Shown piece by piece: positions 42,718-51,295 of a DNA stretch of 64,000 nucleotides. Made by a program: the position numbers and the translations under genes. Position 1 is the stretch's first letter. Every line of letters starts with the position of its first letter. The stretch comes from Jiangella ureilytica (GTDB lineage Bacteria > Actinomycetota > Actinomycetes > Jiangellales > Jiangellaceae), in contig NZ_SMKL01000020.1 in NCBI RefSeq assembly GCF_004348545.1, positions 25,469 to 89,468 on the forward strand. The letters run 5' to 3'. The notes under the pieces were generated by a model. It was not told where the DNA came from. It saw nothing but the letters and a program-made list of their open reading frames with translations, and made no database searches.

Positions 42718-45222
42718 TTAGCGGCCGGGCTTGAGGACGATGACGTCGTCGGCGGCGTAGCGCTGCCGGTTGACCAGGACCCACTTCAGGCCCGGAAGGG
42801 CCGGCGGATGCAGCAGGGTCCGGCGCGGCCCGCGCTCGGTCCACGAGCCCTCGTAGGCGACGGTGAGCGACTGCCCGTCCTCGGACAGCCGGAACCGCAA
42901 CGACACCGGGCCGTGCAGCGTCGGCATCCGCTCGAACCGGGTCTCGTGGTCGTCGCGGATCCAGGCCAGCGGGCAGAGGCGCAGCAGGTGGAGCTCGTCG
43001 TCGACGAGGCTGTCGTCGATGACGGCGTGCCGCGCGGCCCACGTGATGAGCGGCTGGACGAACAGCGTCCCGTACATGGCGTTGCGGTGCTCGCCGGAGA
43101 TGAACGTGTCGGGCGAGACGGCGCCGCTGATCAGCCCGTACAGGCCCTCCAGGAACAGGTCGCGGTCGCCGAGCTGCCAGGTGTGGAAGAGGTTCCAGCT
43201 GTAGCAGGGCTCGCCGCTGCTCTGCTCGTGGTCGAGCACGACACGGTCCAGCGCGGTGTGATGGTGCGGGTCGAAGAGGCGGGTGTTCGGGCCGACGCGG
43301 AAGAAGTCGACGTACGAGCGCATCAGCGGGTCGTCGGCGGGCAGCAGGCCGGCCCAGACCGCTGTCAGGGCGCCGGTGTCGAACGCCTCGAGGAACGGCC
43401 ACGGGCTGTCCGGTCCGGTGAACTTGGTCGGCAGGACGGGGTGCTCGGTGCCGTCGGGGTGGGTCCAGGTGGGCGCGTCCTCGGCGGCGGCCCGCAGTGC
43501 GTCGGCGAACGCGGTGCGGAGCCGGTCGGCGACGGCGGCGAATTCGCCGGCCCGCGGGTGGCCGAGCCGGCGCAGCAGCCGGACCGAGCTGGCCAGGCCC
43601 TTGTAGTTCCACACCTGGATCCAGATCGACTGCTGCTCGACGCCGGTGTCGTTGGACGCCGCGGCCGGCATCAGGCCCTTGACGCCGTCGTGCTCCGTGT
43701 ACTCGCAGGCGCGCTTGATGAAGTCGCAGGCCGCGACGATCGGGTCCAGCCAGCGCTCGAGGAACGCCTCGTCGTGGCTGTACAGGGCGTGCCGGGCGGC
43801 GCCCTCGAGGATCGCGCCGTGGTCGCCGAGCCAGTCGAACGACTGCAGCGACAGCGGCGTCGCGAAGAAGCCCGCGTTGCTGAGGTTCCGGTACGCCGCA
43901 CCGGGTGGCTGCCGCACGCCCTGCACGGCGCGGAACAGGTCGGTGTGCCGGTCGACCACCTCGTGCCGGCCGAGCAGGTCGAGGAACATGTGGCTGAGCA
44001 TCGACGTCGGCGTGCTCCACAGCAGGTCGTAGCCGAACGACCCGGTGAGGAACGTGAACTGCCCGGTGTCGGGGCTCTTCTCGGCGATGATCTCGGCCAG
44101 TTGGACGCTGCGCCGGAAGAACTCGTCGACCTGCTTCTCCCCCGTCGAGATCACCGACGCCGACGACGGCTGCGGCGTCCAGAACTCCTCGCACTCGGCC
44201 AGCGCGCCGTCCCAGCCCAGCGCCCACTCGGTCTCGGCGCCGGCCCGCGGCTGCGCCAGCATCGGCACCAGCACGTCGACGTGCGTCCCCTCGGTCGCGG
44301 GCACGGACAGTCGCAGGTCGTAGACGCCGGGGTGGCCATCGGCCTCGACCAGCGCGACGGTGGCGCCGGCGGGGGTGCCGACGATCATCCGGACGGCGCC
44401 GGTCTCGTCGAACACCGGGACGGTGAGCGGCCGGCCGTCGGGGTTCCAGATGCGGTCGATGCGCAGCGATCCGGTCAGCGGGGCGGCCGACGGCGTCACC
44501 TGCATGGTGACGAACGCCTCCTGCTGCTCCGGTGGGCCGACGAAGTGCTGCAGGTACACGCGGCTCAGCCGCAGTGCGAACGTGAAGGTGCCGGGCCGGT
44601 CGTTCTCGTCGACCCACTCGACGGCGTAGCGCTGCCAGGCGTAGATGGGCCCGCCGGGCTCGTCGATCGGCTGCCCGCCGGGCACGTGCGCGAGCGAGTA
44701 CTGCCGCAGCACCAGGCCTTCCTGGCGGCGCCACTCGGTCCACAGCACCGGCGTCGCGGTGTCCTCGCGCCAGCCCTGGATGCCGACGCCGTAGTCGGCC
44801 TTGTACTGGTAGTACGGCTCGTCGGCCAGCGGCGGGATGCCGCCGCCCTGCGGCATCACCGGCGTCACCTGGAAGTCCTTGCCGCGGTACTGCGCGAGAT
44901 ACGGCTTCAGCGTCGGCGCGCCGCTCGGCGGTAGCGCGACGGCCGGCTGGCACACCGTCGTGCCGTTGTAGAACACGTCGAACCGGAACAGGTGGCCCTT
45001 CCACCCGACCGGGGTCCAGACCTGGCGCTGCGGTGTCCACCAGGTCCTGGCTTGCTCGGCGGTCGGCTCGCCGGAGCCGTGCGGCCCGGCACCCGCGCCG
45101 CCGGGGGTGACGGTGAACCGGGCCGGTCCGGGAGCGGCCGAGGCCTCCGGATTCGCGATCAGCCCGCCGGCGAGGGCACCGCCGAGGGTCAGAGCCGTCC
45201 TTCGGGTCATGTGTGGTGCCAC
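42718..45222 (-). CDS. Tat-exported (alpha/alpha)6-barrel glycosidase-like protein
   Basis: An 834-residue enzyme-like protein. The GTG at 45222 has GGAGA 5 bases upstream; the Tat signal MTRRTALTLGGALAGGLIA follows at residue 5. The first ~330 residues are a beta-rich domain, then a helical barrel with sequences such as FFRRSVQLAEIIAEK, SFDWLGDHGAILEGAARHAL, YSWNLFHTWQLGDRDLFLEGLYG and SGEHRNAMYGTLF, as in six-hairpin glycosidases (GH63/GH78-like folds). The GH family and catalytic acids cannot be fixed by eye. A TTC-N8-GAA site 24 bases upstream puts it in the IclR regulon. Export folded by Tat suggests a cofactor or metal. Likely starts the pathway by trimming an outside glycan. Confidence 0.75.
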   Translation of the reverse strand: MAPHMTRRTALTLGGALAGGLIANPEASAAPGPARFTVTPGGAGAGPHGSGEPTAEQARTWWTPQRQVWTPVGWKGHLFRFDVFYNGTTVCQPAVALPPSGAPTLKPYLAQYRGKDFQVTPVMPQGGGIPPLADEPYYQYKADYGVGIQGWREDTATPVLWTEWRRQEGLVLRQYSLAHVPGGQPIDEPGGPIYAWQRYAVEWVDENDRPGTFTFALRLSRVYLQHFVGPPEQQEAFVTMQVTPSAAPLTGSLRIDRIWNPDGRPLTVPVFDETGAVRMIVGTPAGATVALVEADGHPGVYDLRLSVPATEGTHVDVLVPMLAQPRAGAETEWALGWDGALAECEEFWTPQPSSASVISTGEKQVDEFFRRSVQLAEIIAEKSPDTGQFTFLTGSFGYDLLWSTPTSMLSHMFLDLLGRHEVVDRHTDLFRAVQGVRQPPGAAYRNLSNAGFFATPLSLQSFDWLGDHGAILEGAARHALYSHDEAFLERWLDPIVAACDFIKRACEYTEHDGVKGLMPAAASNDTGVEQQSIWIQVWNYKGLASSVRLLRRLGHPRAGEFAAVADRLRTAFADALRAAAEDAPTWTHPDGTEHPVLPTKFTGPDSPWPFLEAFDTGALTAVWAGLLPADDPLMRSYVDFFRVGPNTRLFDPHHHTALDRVVLDHEQSSGEPCYSWNLFHTWQLGDRDLFLEGLYGLISGAVSPDTFISGEHRNAMYGTLFVQPLITWAARHAVIDDSLVDDELHLLRLCPLAWIRDDHETRFERMPTLHGPVSLRFRLSEDGQSLTVAYEGSWTERGPRRTLLHPPALPGLKWVLVNRQRYAADDVIVLKPGR

Positions 45223-45245
45223 GGCGTCTCCTCAGAAGTCGATCT

Positions 45246-45259
45246 TTCAGAATACCGAA
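45246..45259. promoter_or_regulatory. TTC-N8-GAA site 1, before the glycosidase gene
   Basis: TTCAGAATACCGAA, in an AT-rich stretch, 24 bases before the glycosidase-like gene start. One of five copies of the candidate IclR operator. Confidence 0.6.
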
Positions 45260-45322
45260 TTTATCTTCTGAATAACCGAGACGATAGCGGTGAAGCGTGC
45301 ACCCGACAAGAGGCCGGGACGG

Positions 45323-45787
45323 TCAGCGGACTCGGACGAGCGCCTCCACCTCGACCGGACTGCCGGTGGGCAGCTCGGCGACGCCGAGGGCCGACCGCGC
45401 GTGCAGTCCCACCTCCGGGCCGAGGACGTGCTGGACGTACGCCGTGGCGGCGTCGGCGACCAGGTGCTGCTCGATGAAGCCGGGCGCACTGGCGACGAAG
45501 ACGGTCAGTTTCACGACCTCCGCCACCCGCTCCAGGCTGCCGAGTTCGGTGCGCAGCGTCTCGAGCACGTTGGCGGCGCACTGCCACGCGCACTGCCGGC
45601 CGGTCTCCAGATCGACCTCGTCGCCGACCCGCCCGGACGCGATCAGCGCGCCGTCGGGTCCGTTGGCGGTCTTGCCGGACGTGGCGACGAGGTCGCCGTA
45701 CCGGCGCATCGCCGCGATGGACGGGCGCTGCGGGCCGGCCGGTGGCGGTGTGGCGGGCGCGGACGCGTGGCGGTCGTCGCTGGTCAC
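45323..45787 (-). CDS. RidA/YjgF-family protein
   Basis: A 154-residue trimeric RidA-like protein. The family removes reactive enamine/imine intermediates by hydrolysis. Seen: YGDLVATSGKTANGPDGALIASGRVGDEV (partial), QCAWQCAANVLETLRTELGSLERVAEVVKLTVFVAS (in parts), and the C-terminal RSALGVAELPTGSPVEVEALVRV. The Arg that holds the substrate carboxylate in active RidA matches the RSALGV region, where Arg is kept. The GTG at 45787 follows AAGGAGA by 8 bases. It is divergent from iclR with a TTC-N8-GAA site between. In a pathway with an enolase-type dehydratase it could clear enamine or enol side products. Confidence 0.87.
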   Translation of the reverse strand: MTSDDRHASAPATPPPAGPQRPSIAAMRRYGDLVATSGKTANGPDGALIASGRVGDEVDLETGRQCAWQCAANVLETLRTELGSLERVAEVVKLTVFVASAPGFIEQHLVADAATAYVQHVLGPEVGLHARSALGVAELPTGSPVEVEALVRVR

Positions 45788-45799
45788 GGAGGCGTCTCC

Positions 45800-45813
45800 T
45801 TCAGACTGTCGAA
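45800..45813. promoter_or_regulatory. TTC-N8-GAA site 2, between ridA and iclR
   Basis: TTCAGACTGTCGAA, in the 104-base divergent gap between the RidA and IclR genes. It can serve both directions. Confidence 0.62.
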
Positions 45814-45891
45814 CTTGACTACGGCAAACAGAAGATAGAGTGGCACAGGGCTGATCACGTAGGCTCAGGGCCTCGGATGCAGGGAGCACGA

Positions 45892-46704
45892 ATGCCGGGC
45901 AATGACGTCAACGAGGGCGGCGCTGGCCAGGACCGCGCACCGTCGCCGGCCGTCGCGCGGGCACTGACGGTGCTCGAGACGCTGGTCGAGTCCGACGAGG
46001 GCATGACCCTCACCGCGCTGGCCAAGCGCACGAACATCCCGCTCGCCACGTGCGCCTCCATCGTCTACACGCTGGAGCAGCGCGGCTACGCCCAGCGGCG
46101 CGTGGTGGGCCGCAGCCACTTCTGGCGGCCCACGCTGCGACTCTACGGACTGGCCACGCAGCTGGTCCGCAAGGTCGACCTCTCGTCGGTGGCCCAGCGC
46201 GAGCTGCGCGAACTGGCCGACCTCGTGGGCATGCCGGTGCACATCGGCGTGCTGACGGGCGCTTCGGTCGTCTACGTCGCGAAGGCCGCCACGCCCGGGT
46301 TCATCCAGTTCGACACCTACCCCGGCAAGGTCGCGCCGTTCAACCTCACCGCGCTGGGGAAGGCCATCTCCGCCCACCTCCCCGAACGCGAGCTCGAGCC
46401 GCTGCTCGGCCAGCTGACCCCGGGGCGCGGTCCGCGCGCCGCCGATCCCACCCCCGAGGCGTTCCTGGCCGAGCTGGCCGACGTCCGCAAGCGCGGCTAC
46501 GCCGTCGAGGACGAAGAGGAGCAGGCCGAGATCGCCTGCGTCGCCGCACCGTTCTTCGACGCCGGCGGGCTGGTCGCCGGCGCGGTCGGCGTCACCGGCT
46601 TCTCGCGTGACCTCACCGGCCAGCGCCGCAAGGAGGCCCTGGCGGGCGTCGTCGAGATCGGCAAGACGGTCTCGCGCAAGCTCGGCTTCGACGACCTGCG
46701 CTGA
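45892..46704 (+). CDS. IclR-family regulator of the catabolic island
   Basis: A 270-residue regulator. The winged helix is seen in SPAVARALTVLETLVESDEGMTLTALAKRTNIPLATCASIVYTLEQRGY (in parts: MTLTALAKRTNIPLATC, IVYTLEQRGYAQR), and the C-terminal GAF-like effector domain in LADLVGMPVHIGVLTGASVVYVAKAA, FNLTALGKAISAHLPE and ACVAAPFFDAGGLVAGAVGVTGF. IclR proteins bind small carboxylates or sugar acids. I chose the ATG at 45892, since AGGGAG stands 5 bases before it. Five TTC-N8-GAA sites lie in promoters around it, making it the likely controller of 40.9-56.6 kb. Confidence 0.93.
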   Translation: MPGNDVNEGGAGQDRAPSPAVARALTVLETLVESDEGMTLTALAKRTNIPLATCASIVYTLEQRGYAQRRVVGRSHFWRPTLRLYGLATQLVRKVDLSSVAQRELRELADLVGMPVHIGVLTGASVVYVAKAATPGFIQFDTYPGKVAPFNLTALGKAISAHLPERELEPLLGQLTPGRGPRAADPTPEAFLAELADVRKRGYAVEDEEEQAEIACVAAPFFDAGGLVAGAVGVTGFSRDLTGQRRKEALAGVVEIGKTVSRKLGFDDLR

Positions 46705-46775
46705 CGCCGCGCGCGCCCCGCATCCCCTTGCGGCCCGGCGGCATCGTGACCTATCTTCGTATTTACGTTTCTAAT

Positions 46776-46789
46776 TTCGATATTATGAA
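46776..46789. promoter_or_regulatory. TTC-N8-GAA site 3, before the oxidoreductase operon
   Basis: TTCGATATTATGAA, 21 bases before the start of the Gfo/Idh gene, overlapping the likely core promoter. A half-like TTC-N8-GTT site lies 20 bases further upstream. Confidence 0.65.
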
Positions 46790-46809
46790 ACCTGAGCCGG
46801 GAGGGGCCG

Positions 46810-47811
46810 ATGGTCACGGTCGCGCTGGTCGGCCTCGGCGACATCGGCCGTGGCGCGCACCTGCCGGCGCTGCTGCGCTCCCCCGAGGTGCGCGTGGTCG
46901 CCGTCGCCGACCCGGTCGCCGAGCACCGCGACGCTGTGGCGCCGCTGCTGAGCGACGGTGTCGCCGTCGGCGCGAGCCTCGACGACGCGCTGGCGGCCGG
47001 GCCCGACGGCGTCGTCCTCGCGACGCCGCCGTGGGCCACCCCGGAGCTGACCATCCAGGCGTTGAGGGCCGGCCGGTTCGTGCTCGCCGAGAAGCCGGTC
47101 GCCACGTCCGTCGCGGCCGCCGCGGTCTACGACCGGCTCACCGACGCCGAGCGCGAGCGGCTGCAGATCGGTCTCACCTACCGGCACGACCCCGCGCTCG
47201 CCCGGTTGAAGAGCTGGATCGGCGACGGCGTCCTCGGCGGCCCGCTGCTGGTGCGGGCGCACGTCTACGACGAGCGGCGCGACCCCGCGAACCCCGAGCA
47301 CCTGGACCGCATCCGGCGCACGCTCGCGCACGGCACACCCGTCGTGCACGAGGGCGCGCACGTCTTCGACTGGCTCGCGCACCTGCTCGGGCCGGGCGCG
47401 CTGAGCGTCGACGACGCCTGGGCGCTGCGCACCGACGCCGGCCTGCCGGCGCCGAACCTCACCGGCGCGCGCCTGCACCACCCAGGCGGGCACCGCGTGC
47501 TGGCGGAGTTCGGCTGGCTCACCGACACGCTCCCCCGGTGTGAGCTGACCTTCCTGGGGCCGCGCGGGCTGGCGACGCTCGACGGCGGCACGTTCGCCCT
47601 GCGGCTGCGCACCTCCGCGCGCGCGGAGGACGTCGAGTTCCCCGGCGAGCGCGGGCCGCGCTGCTTCGACCTGCAGGTGGCCCGCTTCGCCGCGCTGGTC
47701 CGCGGCGACGCGGCCGCCCCCGCCCCCGACCCCGACCTCGCCGCCGGGCTGGCGGCGCTCGCCGTCGCCGAACGGGTCGCCACGCTCGCCATGGACGGAG
47801 TCACCGCATGA
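46810..47811 (+). CDS. Gfo/Idh/MocA-family NAD(P)-dependent oxidoreductase
   Basis: A 333-residue sugar-type dehydrogenase. N-terminal Rossmann domain: VALVGLGDIGRGAHLPALL binds the dinucleotide, ADPVAEHRD follows the second strand and VLAEKPVATSVAAA carries the conserved EKP motif with the catalytic Lys. The C-terminal alpha/beta domain has HDPALARLKSWI, VVHEGAHVFDWLAHLLG (the family His/Asp region). It would oxidise a sugar or sugar acid, probably at the head of the pathway. GGGAGG lies 6 bases before the ATG, and the gene overlaps the creatininase gene by ATGA. First gene of the 46.8-52.0 kb operon. Confidence 0.9.
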   Translation: MVTVALVGLGDIGRGAHLPALLRSPEVRVVAVADPVAEHRDAVAPLLSDGVAVGASLDDALAAGPDGVVLATPPWATPELTIQALRAGRFVLAEKPVATSVAAAAVYDRLTDAERERLQIGLTYRHDPALARLKSWIGDGVLGGPLLVRAHVYDERRDPANPEHLDRIRRTLAHGTPVVHEGAHVFDWLAHLLGPGALSVDDAWALRTDAGLPAPNLTGARLHHPGGHRVLAEFGWLTDTLPRCELTFLGPRGLATLDGGTFALRLRTSARAEDVEFPGERGPRCFDLQVARFAALVRGDAAAPAPDPDLAAGLAALAVAERVATLAMDGVTA

Positions 47812-48551
47812 CGCTGCTGCGCTGGGCCGACGTGTCCCGCGAGACGCTGAACGAGGCGCTGCCGGAGGCGCTCGTGGTGCTGCCGGTCGGCGCCACCGAG
47901 CAGCACGGCCGGCACCTGGCCACCGGCACCGACGCGCTGCTGGCGGCGACGGCGGCCGAGCGGGCCGCGGAGCTGGCGGCGGGCCGCGTGAACCGGACCC
48001 TCGTGCTCGCGCCGGTGCTGCCGTTCGGCGCGTCGGACCACCACCTGGCGTTCGGCGGCACGCTGTCGCTGACCCCCGAGACCCTGCTCGCCGTGCTGGT
48101 CGACCTGCTGCGCTCGGTCGCGGCGGACGGCGGCCGCCGGGTCGTCCTGGTCAACGGGCACGGCGGCAACGTGGGCGTCTGCCACGCCGCGGCGGCAGCC
48201 GCCTCGACCCGGCACCGGCTCGCCGTCGCACACGTCGACTACTGGCGCTTCGCCGCCGACGATCCCGCGGGCGGCGTCCCGGGTCACGCCGGCGAGTTCG
48301 AGACGTCGCTGGTCGCGGCCGTCCGGCCGCACGCCGTCGGCCCCGTCCCGCCGCGCACCCAGCCGCTGCCCGAGGCCACCGGGGCGCCGCAGCCGAAGGG
48401 CGTCACCGTCCACGACGCCGCGCTCTGGACCGCCATCGACGGCTACACCGACCATCCCGAGCGTGCGGGCGCCGAGCACGGGGGCGCCTGGCTGGACACC
48501 GTCGTCGCCGGCCTGGCCGCCTGCCTCGCCGGCCTGACCGAGACCCTGTGA
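47808..48551 (+). CDS. Creatininase-family metal hydrolase
   Basis: A 247-residue member of the creatininase superfamily, binuclear-metal enzymes opening cyclic amides and related rings. Metal ligands match VLPVGATEQHGRHLATGTDALLA (Glu, His, Asp), VLVNGHGGNVG and PGHAGEFETSLVA. The family also includes amide or formamide hydrolases in vitamin and cofactor pathways, so creatinine is not implied. In this setting it may open a sugar lactone or lactam made by the Gfo/Idh enzyme. ATGA overlap with the gene before, and only seven bases before the amidohydrolase gene. Confidence 0.9.
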   Translation: MTLLRWADVSRETLNEALPEALVVLPVGATEQHGRHLATGTDALLAATAAERAAELAAGRVNRTLVLAPVLPFGASDHHLAFGGTLSLTPETLLAVLVDLLRSVAADGGRRVVLVNGHGGNVGVCHAAAAAASTRHRLAVAHVDYWRFAADDPAGGVPGHAGEFETSLVAAVRPHAVGPVPPRTQPLPEATGAPQPKGVTVHDAALWTAIDGYTDHPERAGAEHGGAWLDTVVAGLAACLAGLTETL

Positions 48552-48558
48552 GGTCCGC

Positions 48559-49317
48559 GTGATCGACTTCCACACCCACACGCCGGCCTGGAACACCGTC
48601 AGCTGGCTCGGCGGCGCGACGTTCGGGGTCGAGGAGTTCGTCGGGTTCATGGACGCCTGCGAGATCGACCGCGCCGTCGTGCTGAGCCACGACGGCCTGT
48701 TCAACCCGACGCCGAAGGCCAACGACGAGCTCGCGGCGTTCGTCCGCGCCCACCCGGACCGGCTGGCCGGCTTCGGCACGGTCACGCCGCGCGACCCGGA
48801 CGCCGTCGCCGAGACCGAGCGGATGTTCGGCGAGCTGGGACTCAAGGGCATGAAGCTGCACCCGTGGCTGCAGGGGTTCAGCATGCACGAGCCCGCCCTG
48901 GACCCGATCTGCGAGATCGTCGCCGGCGCCGGCGGCATCCTGCTCAGCCACGACGGCACCCCGCCGTACTCGACGCCGTCGCAGATCGCGGCGCTGGCCC
49001 GGCGGCACCCGCGGCTGCCGGTCGTGCTGGGCCACGGCGGGCTGCACGACCTCTGGCGCGAGGCGCTGGCGATGACGCAGGAGACGCCGAACCTCTACCT
49101 GTGCATCTGTGGCACGCCTCCGTACGCCGCCCGCACCATCCTGGCCGAGGCGCCGGCGCACAAGGTGCTGTTCGGCACCGACGCCGGGCTGTCGGACCAG
49201 GCCAGCCAGGACTACGCCGCCGCGAGGGTCCGCGAGATCGACGGCTGGGGCATCACGGCGCAGCAGCGACACGCGATGCTGGTGGAGAACCCCGCGCGGC
49301 TGCTGGATGCCGCATGA
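48559..49317 (+). CDS. Amidohydrolase-2 family protein A
   Basis: A 252-residue (beta/alpha)8 metal hydrolase. The first-strand motif is MIDFHTHTP, with two metal His. Later metal or catalytic residues are seen in LKGMKLHPWLQGF, ILLSHDG, VVLGHGGLHDLW and the strand-8 Asp in VLFGTDAGLS. Amidohydrolase-2 (COG2159/COG3618) members act as lactonases or decarboxylases of sugar acids and aromatic acids. In fucose or rhamnose breakdown such a protein hydrolyses the lactone, so lactonase is a fair guess. It overlaps the enolase-family gene by ATGA. Confidence 0.88.
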   Translation: MIDFHTHTPAWNTVSWLGGATFGVEEFVGFMDACEIDRAVVLSHDGLFNPTPKANDELAAFVRAHPDRLAGFGTVTPRDPDAVAETERMFGELGLKGMKLHPWLQGFSMHEPALDPICEIVAGAGGILLSHDGTPPYSTPSQIAALARRHPRLPVVLGHGGLHDLWREALAMTQETPNLYLCICGTPPYAARTILAEAPAHKVLFGTDAGLSDQASQDYAAARVREIDGWGITAQQRHAMLVENPARLLDAA

Positions 49318-50417
49318 CGCCGACGATCGCGGCCGTCCAGACCGCAGCCGTCAGCCTGGCCGCCCACCCGGACCTCCTGGTCCGCGGCGCCCGCGGCGCG
49401 CACGACCGCTCCGACTTCCTGCTGGTCAAGATCGTCACCAGCGACGGTGTCGAAGGGTTCGGCGAGGTCAGCGCAACCCCGGTCTGGAGCGGCGAGGACG
49501 GCGCCAGCGCACGCCACTTCATCGAGACGATCCTCGCTCCCGCGCTGGTGGGCCGGCCGCTGGCGCCTGTCGGCGGGCTCGAGGACGTCATGGACACCGT
49601 CCTGGCGCGCAACCCGTTCACCAAGGCCGGCGTCTCGATCGCCCTGTGGGACGCGTGGGCGCGCACGCTCGGCGTCCCGCTGGCGGTCGCACTGGGCGGG
49701 CCGTACCGCACCGAGGTGCCGATCAAGCTGTCGCTGTCCGGCGACGGCGAGCAGCTCGAGCGGGCGCACGCGGCCGCCGTCGCCGCCGGGTTCCGGGCGT
49801 TCAAGGTCAAGGTCGGGCTGGGGGTCGACGGCGACGTCGAGCGGTTCGCCCGGGCCCGGTCGCTGGTAGGCGACAAGGCGTTCCTCGGCATGGACGCCAA
49901 CGGCGGCTGGTCGCGCGCCGAGGCGGCTCGGGCGATCCGCGCGCTGGCGCCCTACGGTCCCGCCTTCGCCGAGCAGCCGGTCCGTCCCGGCGACCTCGCC
50001 GGCATGCGCGAGCTGCGCGGCTTCGGGCCGCCGGTCGTCGCCGACGAGTCCGTCTTCGGCACCGACGACCTCGTCCGCGTGGTCGAGGCCGGCGCCGCCG
50101 ACGTCGTCAGCCTGTACGTCGGCAAGAGCGGCGGGCCGGGACGCGCCGTCGCGATGGCCGGGCTGGCCACCGCCTTCGGGCTGGACGTGCTGATCGGGTC
50201 GAACGGCGAACTGGGCATCGGCGCGGCGGCCCAGCTGCACGTCGCGGCGGCTCTGCCGCGGCTGTCGGCGTTCCCGTCGGACATCATCGGCGCGCACTAC
50301 TACGCCGAGGACGTCCTGGCCGAGCCGCTGGCCGGCGACGGCGCCGTCGTGCGGCTCGGGGCCCAGCCCGGCCTCGGCGTCACCCTCCGAGACGACCTGC
50401 TGCGGGAGTTCCGATGA
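49314..50417 (+). CDS. Enolase-superfamily (mandelate racemase/MLE) enzyme
   Basis: A 367-residue enzyme that removes a proton next to a carboxylate, giving dehydration or epimerisation. The capping domain is about 1-125, then the barrel: FRAFKVKVGLG holds the likely base Lys, LGMDANGGWSRAEA the first metal Asp, PAFAEQPVRPGD the Glu and VVADESVFG the third (Asp/Glu) ligand. VSLYVGKSGGPGRA would carry the opposite-face Lys, as in muconate lactonising enzyme or dipeptide epimerase types rather than mannonate dehydratase. A sugar-acid dehydratase or racemase is likely from context. It is coupled on both sides by ATGA overlaps. Confidence 0.9.
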   Translation: MTPTIAAVQTAAVSLAAHPDLLVRGARGAHDRSDFLLVKIVTSDGVEGFGEVSATPVWSGEDGASARHFIETILAPALVGRPLAPVGGLEDVMDTVLARNPFTKAGVSIALWDAWARTLGVPLAVALGGPYRTEVPIKLSLSGDGEQLERAHAAAVAAGFRAFKVKVGLGVDGDVERFARARSLVGDKAFLGMDANGGWSRAEAARAIRALAPYGPAFAEQPVRPGDLAGMRELRGFGPPVVADESVFGTDDLVRVVEAGAADVVSLYVGKSGGPGRAVAMAGLATAFGLDVLIGSNGELGIGAAAQLHVAAALPRLSAFPSDIIGAHYYAEDVLAEPLAGDGAVVRLGAQPGLGVTLRDDLLREFR

Positions 50418-51295
50418 TCGTCGACGTGCACGCGCACACGCCCACGCACCGCGACGCCGTCCCCGACGAGGCGCGGCGGGTCTTCACCGGCTGGCGCACC
50501 GACCGGCCGGTCACGACGACCAACTCGTGGGCCGACTACGACGCGGCCATGGCCGACGCCGACGTCTCGATCGTCTTCAACATCGCCGTCGACGACCCCG
50601 AGGCCGCCACCGGGCTGCCGTACCGGCGCGAGGACACCAACACCTCGACAGCGACGTTCGTGGCCGCCGATCCGGCCCGGCGCATCGGCTTCATGTCCGT
50701 CGATCCCACCAAGGCCGACGCCGTCGATGAGGCCGAGCGCTGCCGCGAACTGGGCCTCGTCGGCGTCAAGCTCGGCCCGAACTACCAGGACTTCGACCCG
50801 CTCTCGCCGCGCGCCACCGCCTTCTACGGCTACTGCCAGCGCGAGGGGCTGCCGATCCTGTTCCACCAGGGCGCCTCGCCGATCCGGCACGCGCCGCTGC
50901 GCTACACCCATCCGCTGGTCACCGACGAGATCGCGCTCGCCTTCCCGGAGCTGCGCATCGTCATGGCGCACATGGGGCATCCGTGGGGCAAGGAGACGGT
51001 AGTGACCGTCCGCAAGCACCCGCACGTCTACGCCGACGTCTCCTCCATCTACCTGCGCCCCTGGGTCTGCTACGAGTCGCTGCTGGCCGCCGTCGAGTGG
51101 GGCGCGGCGCACAAGCTGCTGCTCGGTTCGGACTTCCCGATCGCCACCACCGGCGAGGCGATGGCCGGGCTGCGGCGGGTCAACGCGATCACCGAGGGCA
51201 CGGCGTTGCCGCGGATCCCGGCCGAGGTGATCGAGCAGATCATCCACGCCGACGCGCTCGGCGCGCTGGGCCTGTCCGTGAAGGAGACCCCGTGA
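50414..51295 (+). CDS. Amidohydrolase-2 family protein B
   Basis: A 293-residue barrel hydrolase, the second of three in this operon. MIVDVHAHTP gives the first metal His pair; GLVGVKLGPNYQDFDP, ILFHQGASP with another His, RIVMAHMGHPWGKE and LLLGSDFPIATTGEA with the strand-8 Asp complete the active site. All ligands are present, so it should be active. Its sequence is closest to COG2159 (ACMSD-like) proteins, which decarboxylate or hydrolyse carboxylated substrates. It is coupled to its neighbours by ATGA and GTGA overlaps. Confidence 0.88.
   Translation: MIVDVHAHTPTHRDAVPDEARRVFTGWRTDRPVTTTNSWADYDAAMADADVSIVFNIAVDDPEAATGLPYRREDTNTSTATFVAADPARRIGFMSVDPTKADAVDEAERCRELGLVGVKLGPNYQDFDPLSPRATAFYGYCQREGLPILFHQGASPIRHAPLRYTHPLVTDEIALAFPELRIVMAHMGHPWGKETVVTVRKHPHVYADVSSIYLRPWVCYESLLAAVEWGAAHKLLLGSDFPIATTGEAMAGLRRVNAITEGTALPRIPAEVIEQIIHADALGALGLSVKETP

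Noticed and set aside
39316..44934. A very long open frame (about 1870 codons) on the plus strand over the DivIVA-like, FG-GAP and glycosidase genes
   Set aside because: High-GC codon bias leaves the other frames free of stops. Its translation is Arg/Gly/Ala/Pro low-complexity with no family motif, while the genes on the other frames have domains, signal peptides and ribosome binding sites.
42718..45222. Calling the Tat-exported protein a specific GH family enzyme
   Set aside because: The fold looks like a six-hairpin glycosidase, but the catalytic acids cannot be placed by eye, so only a general call is made.
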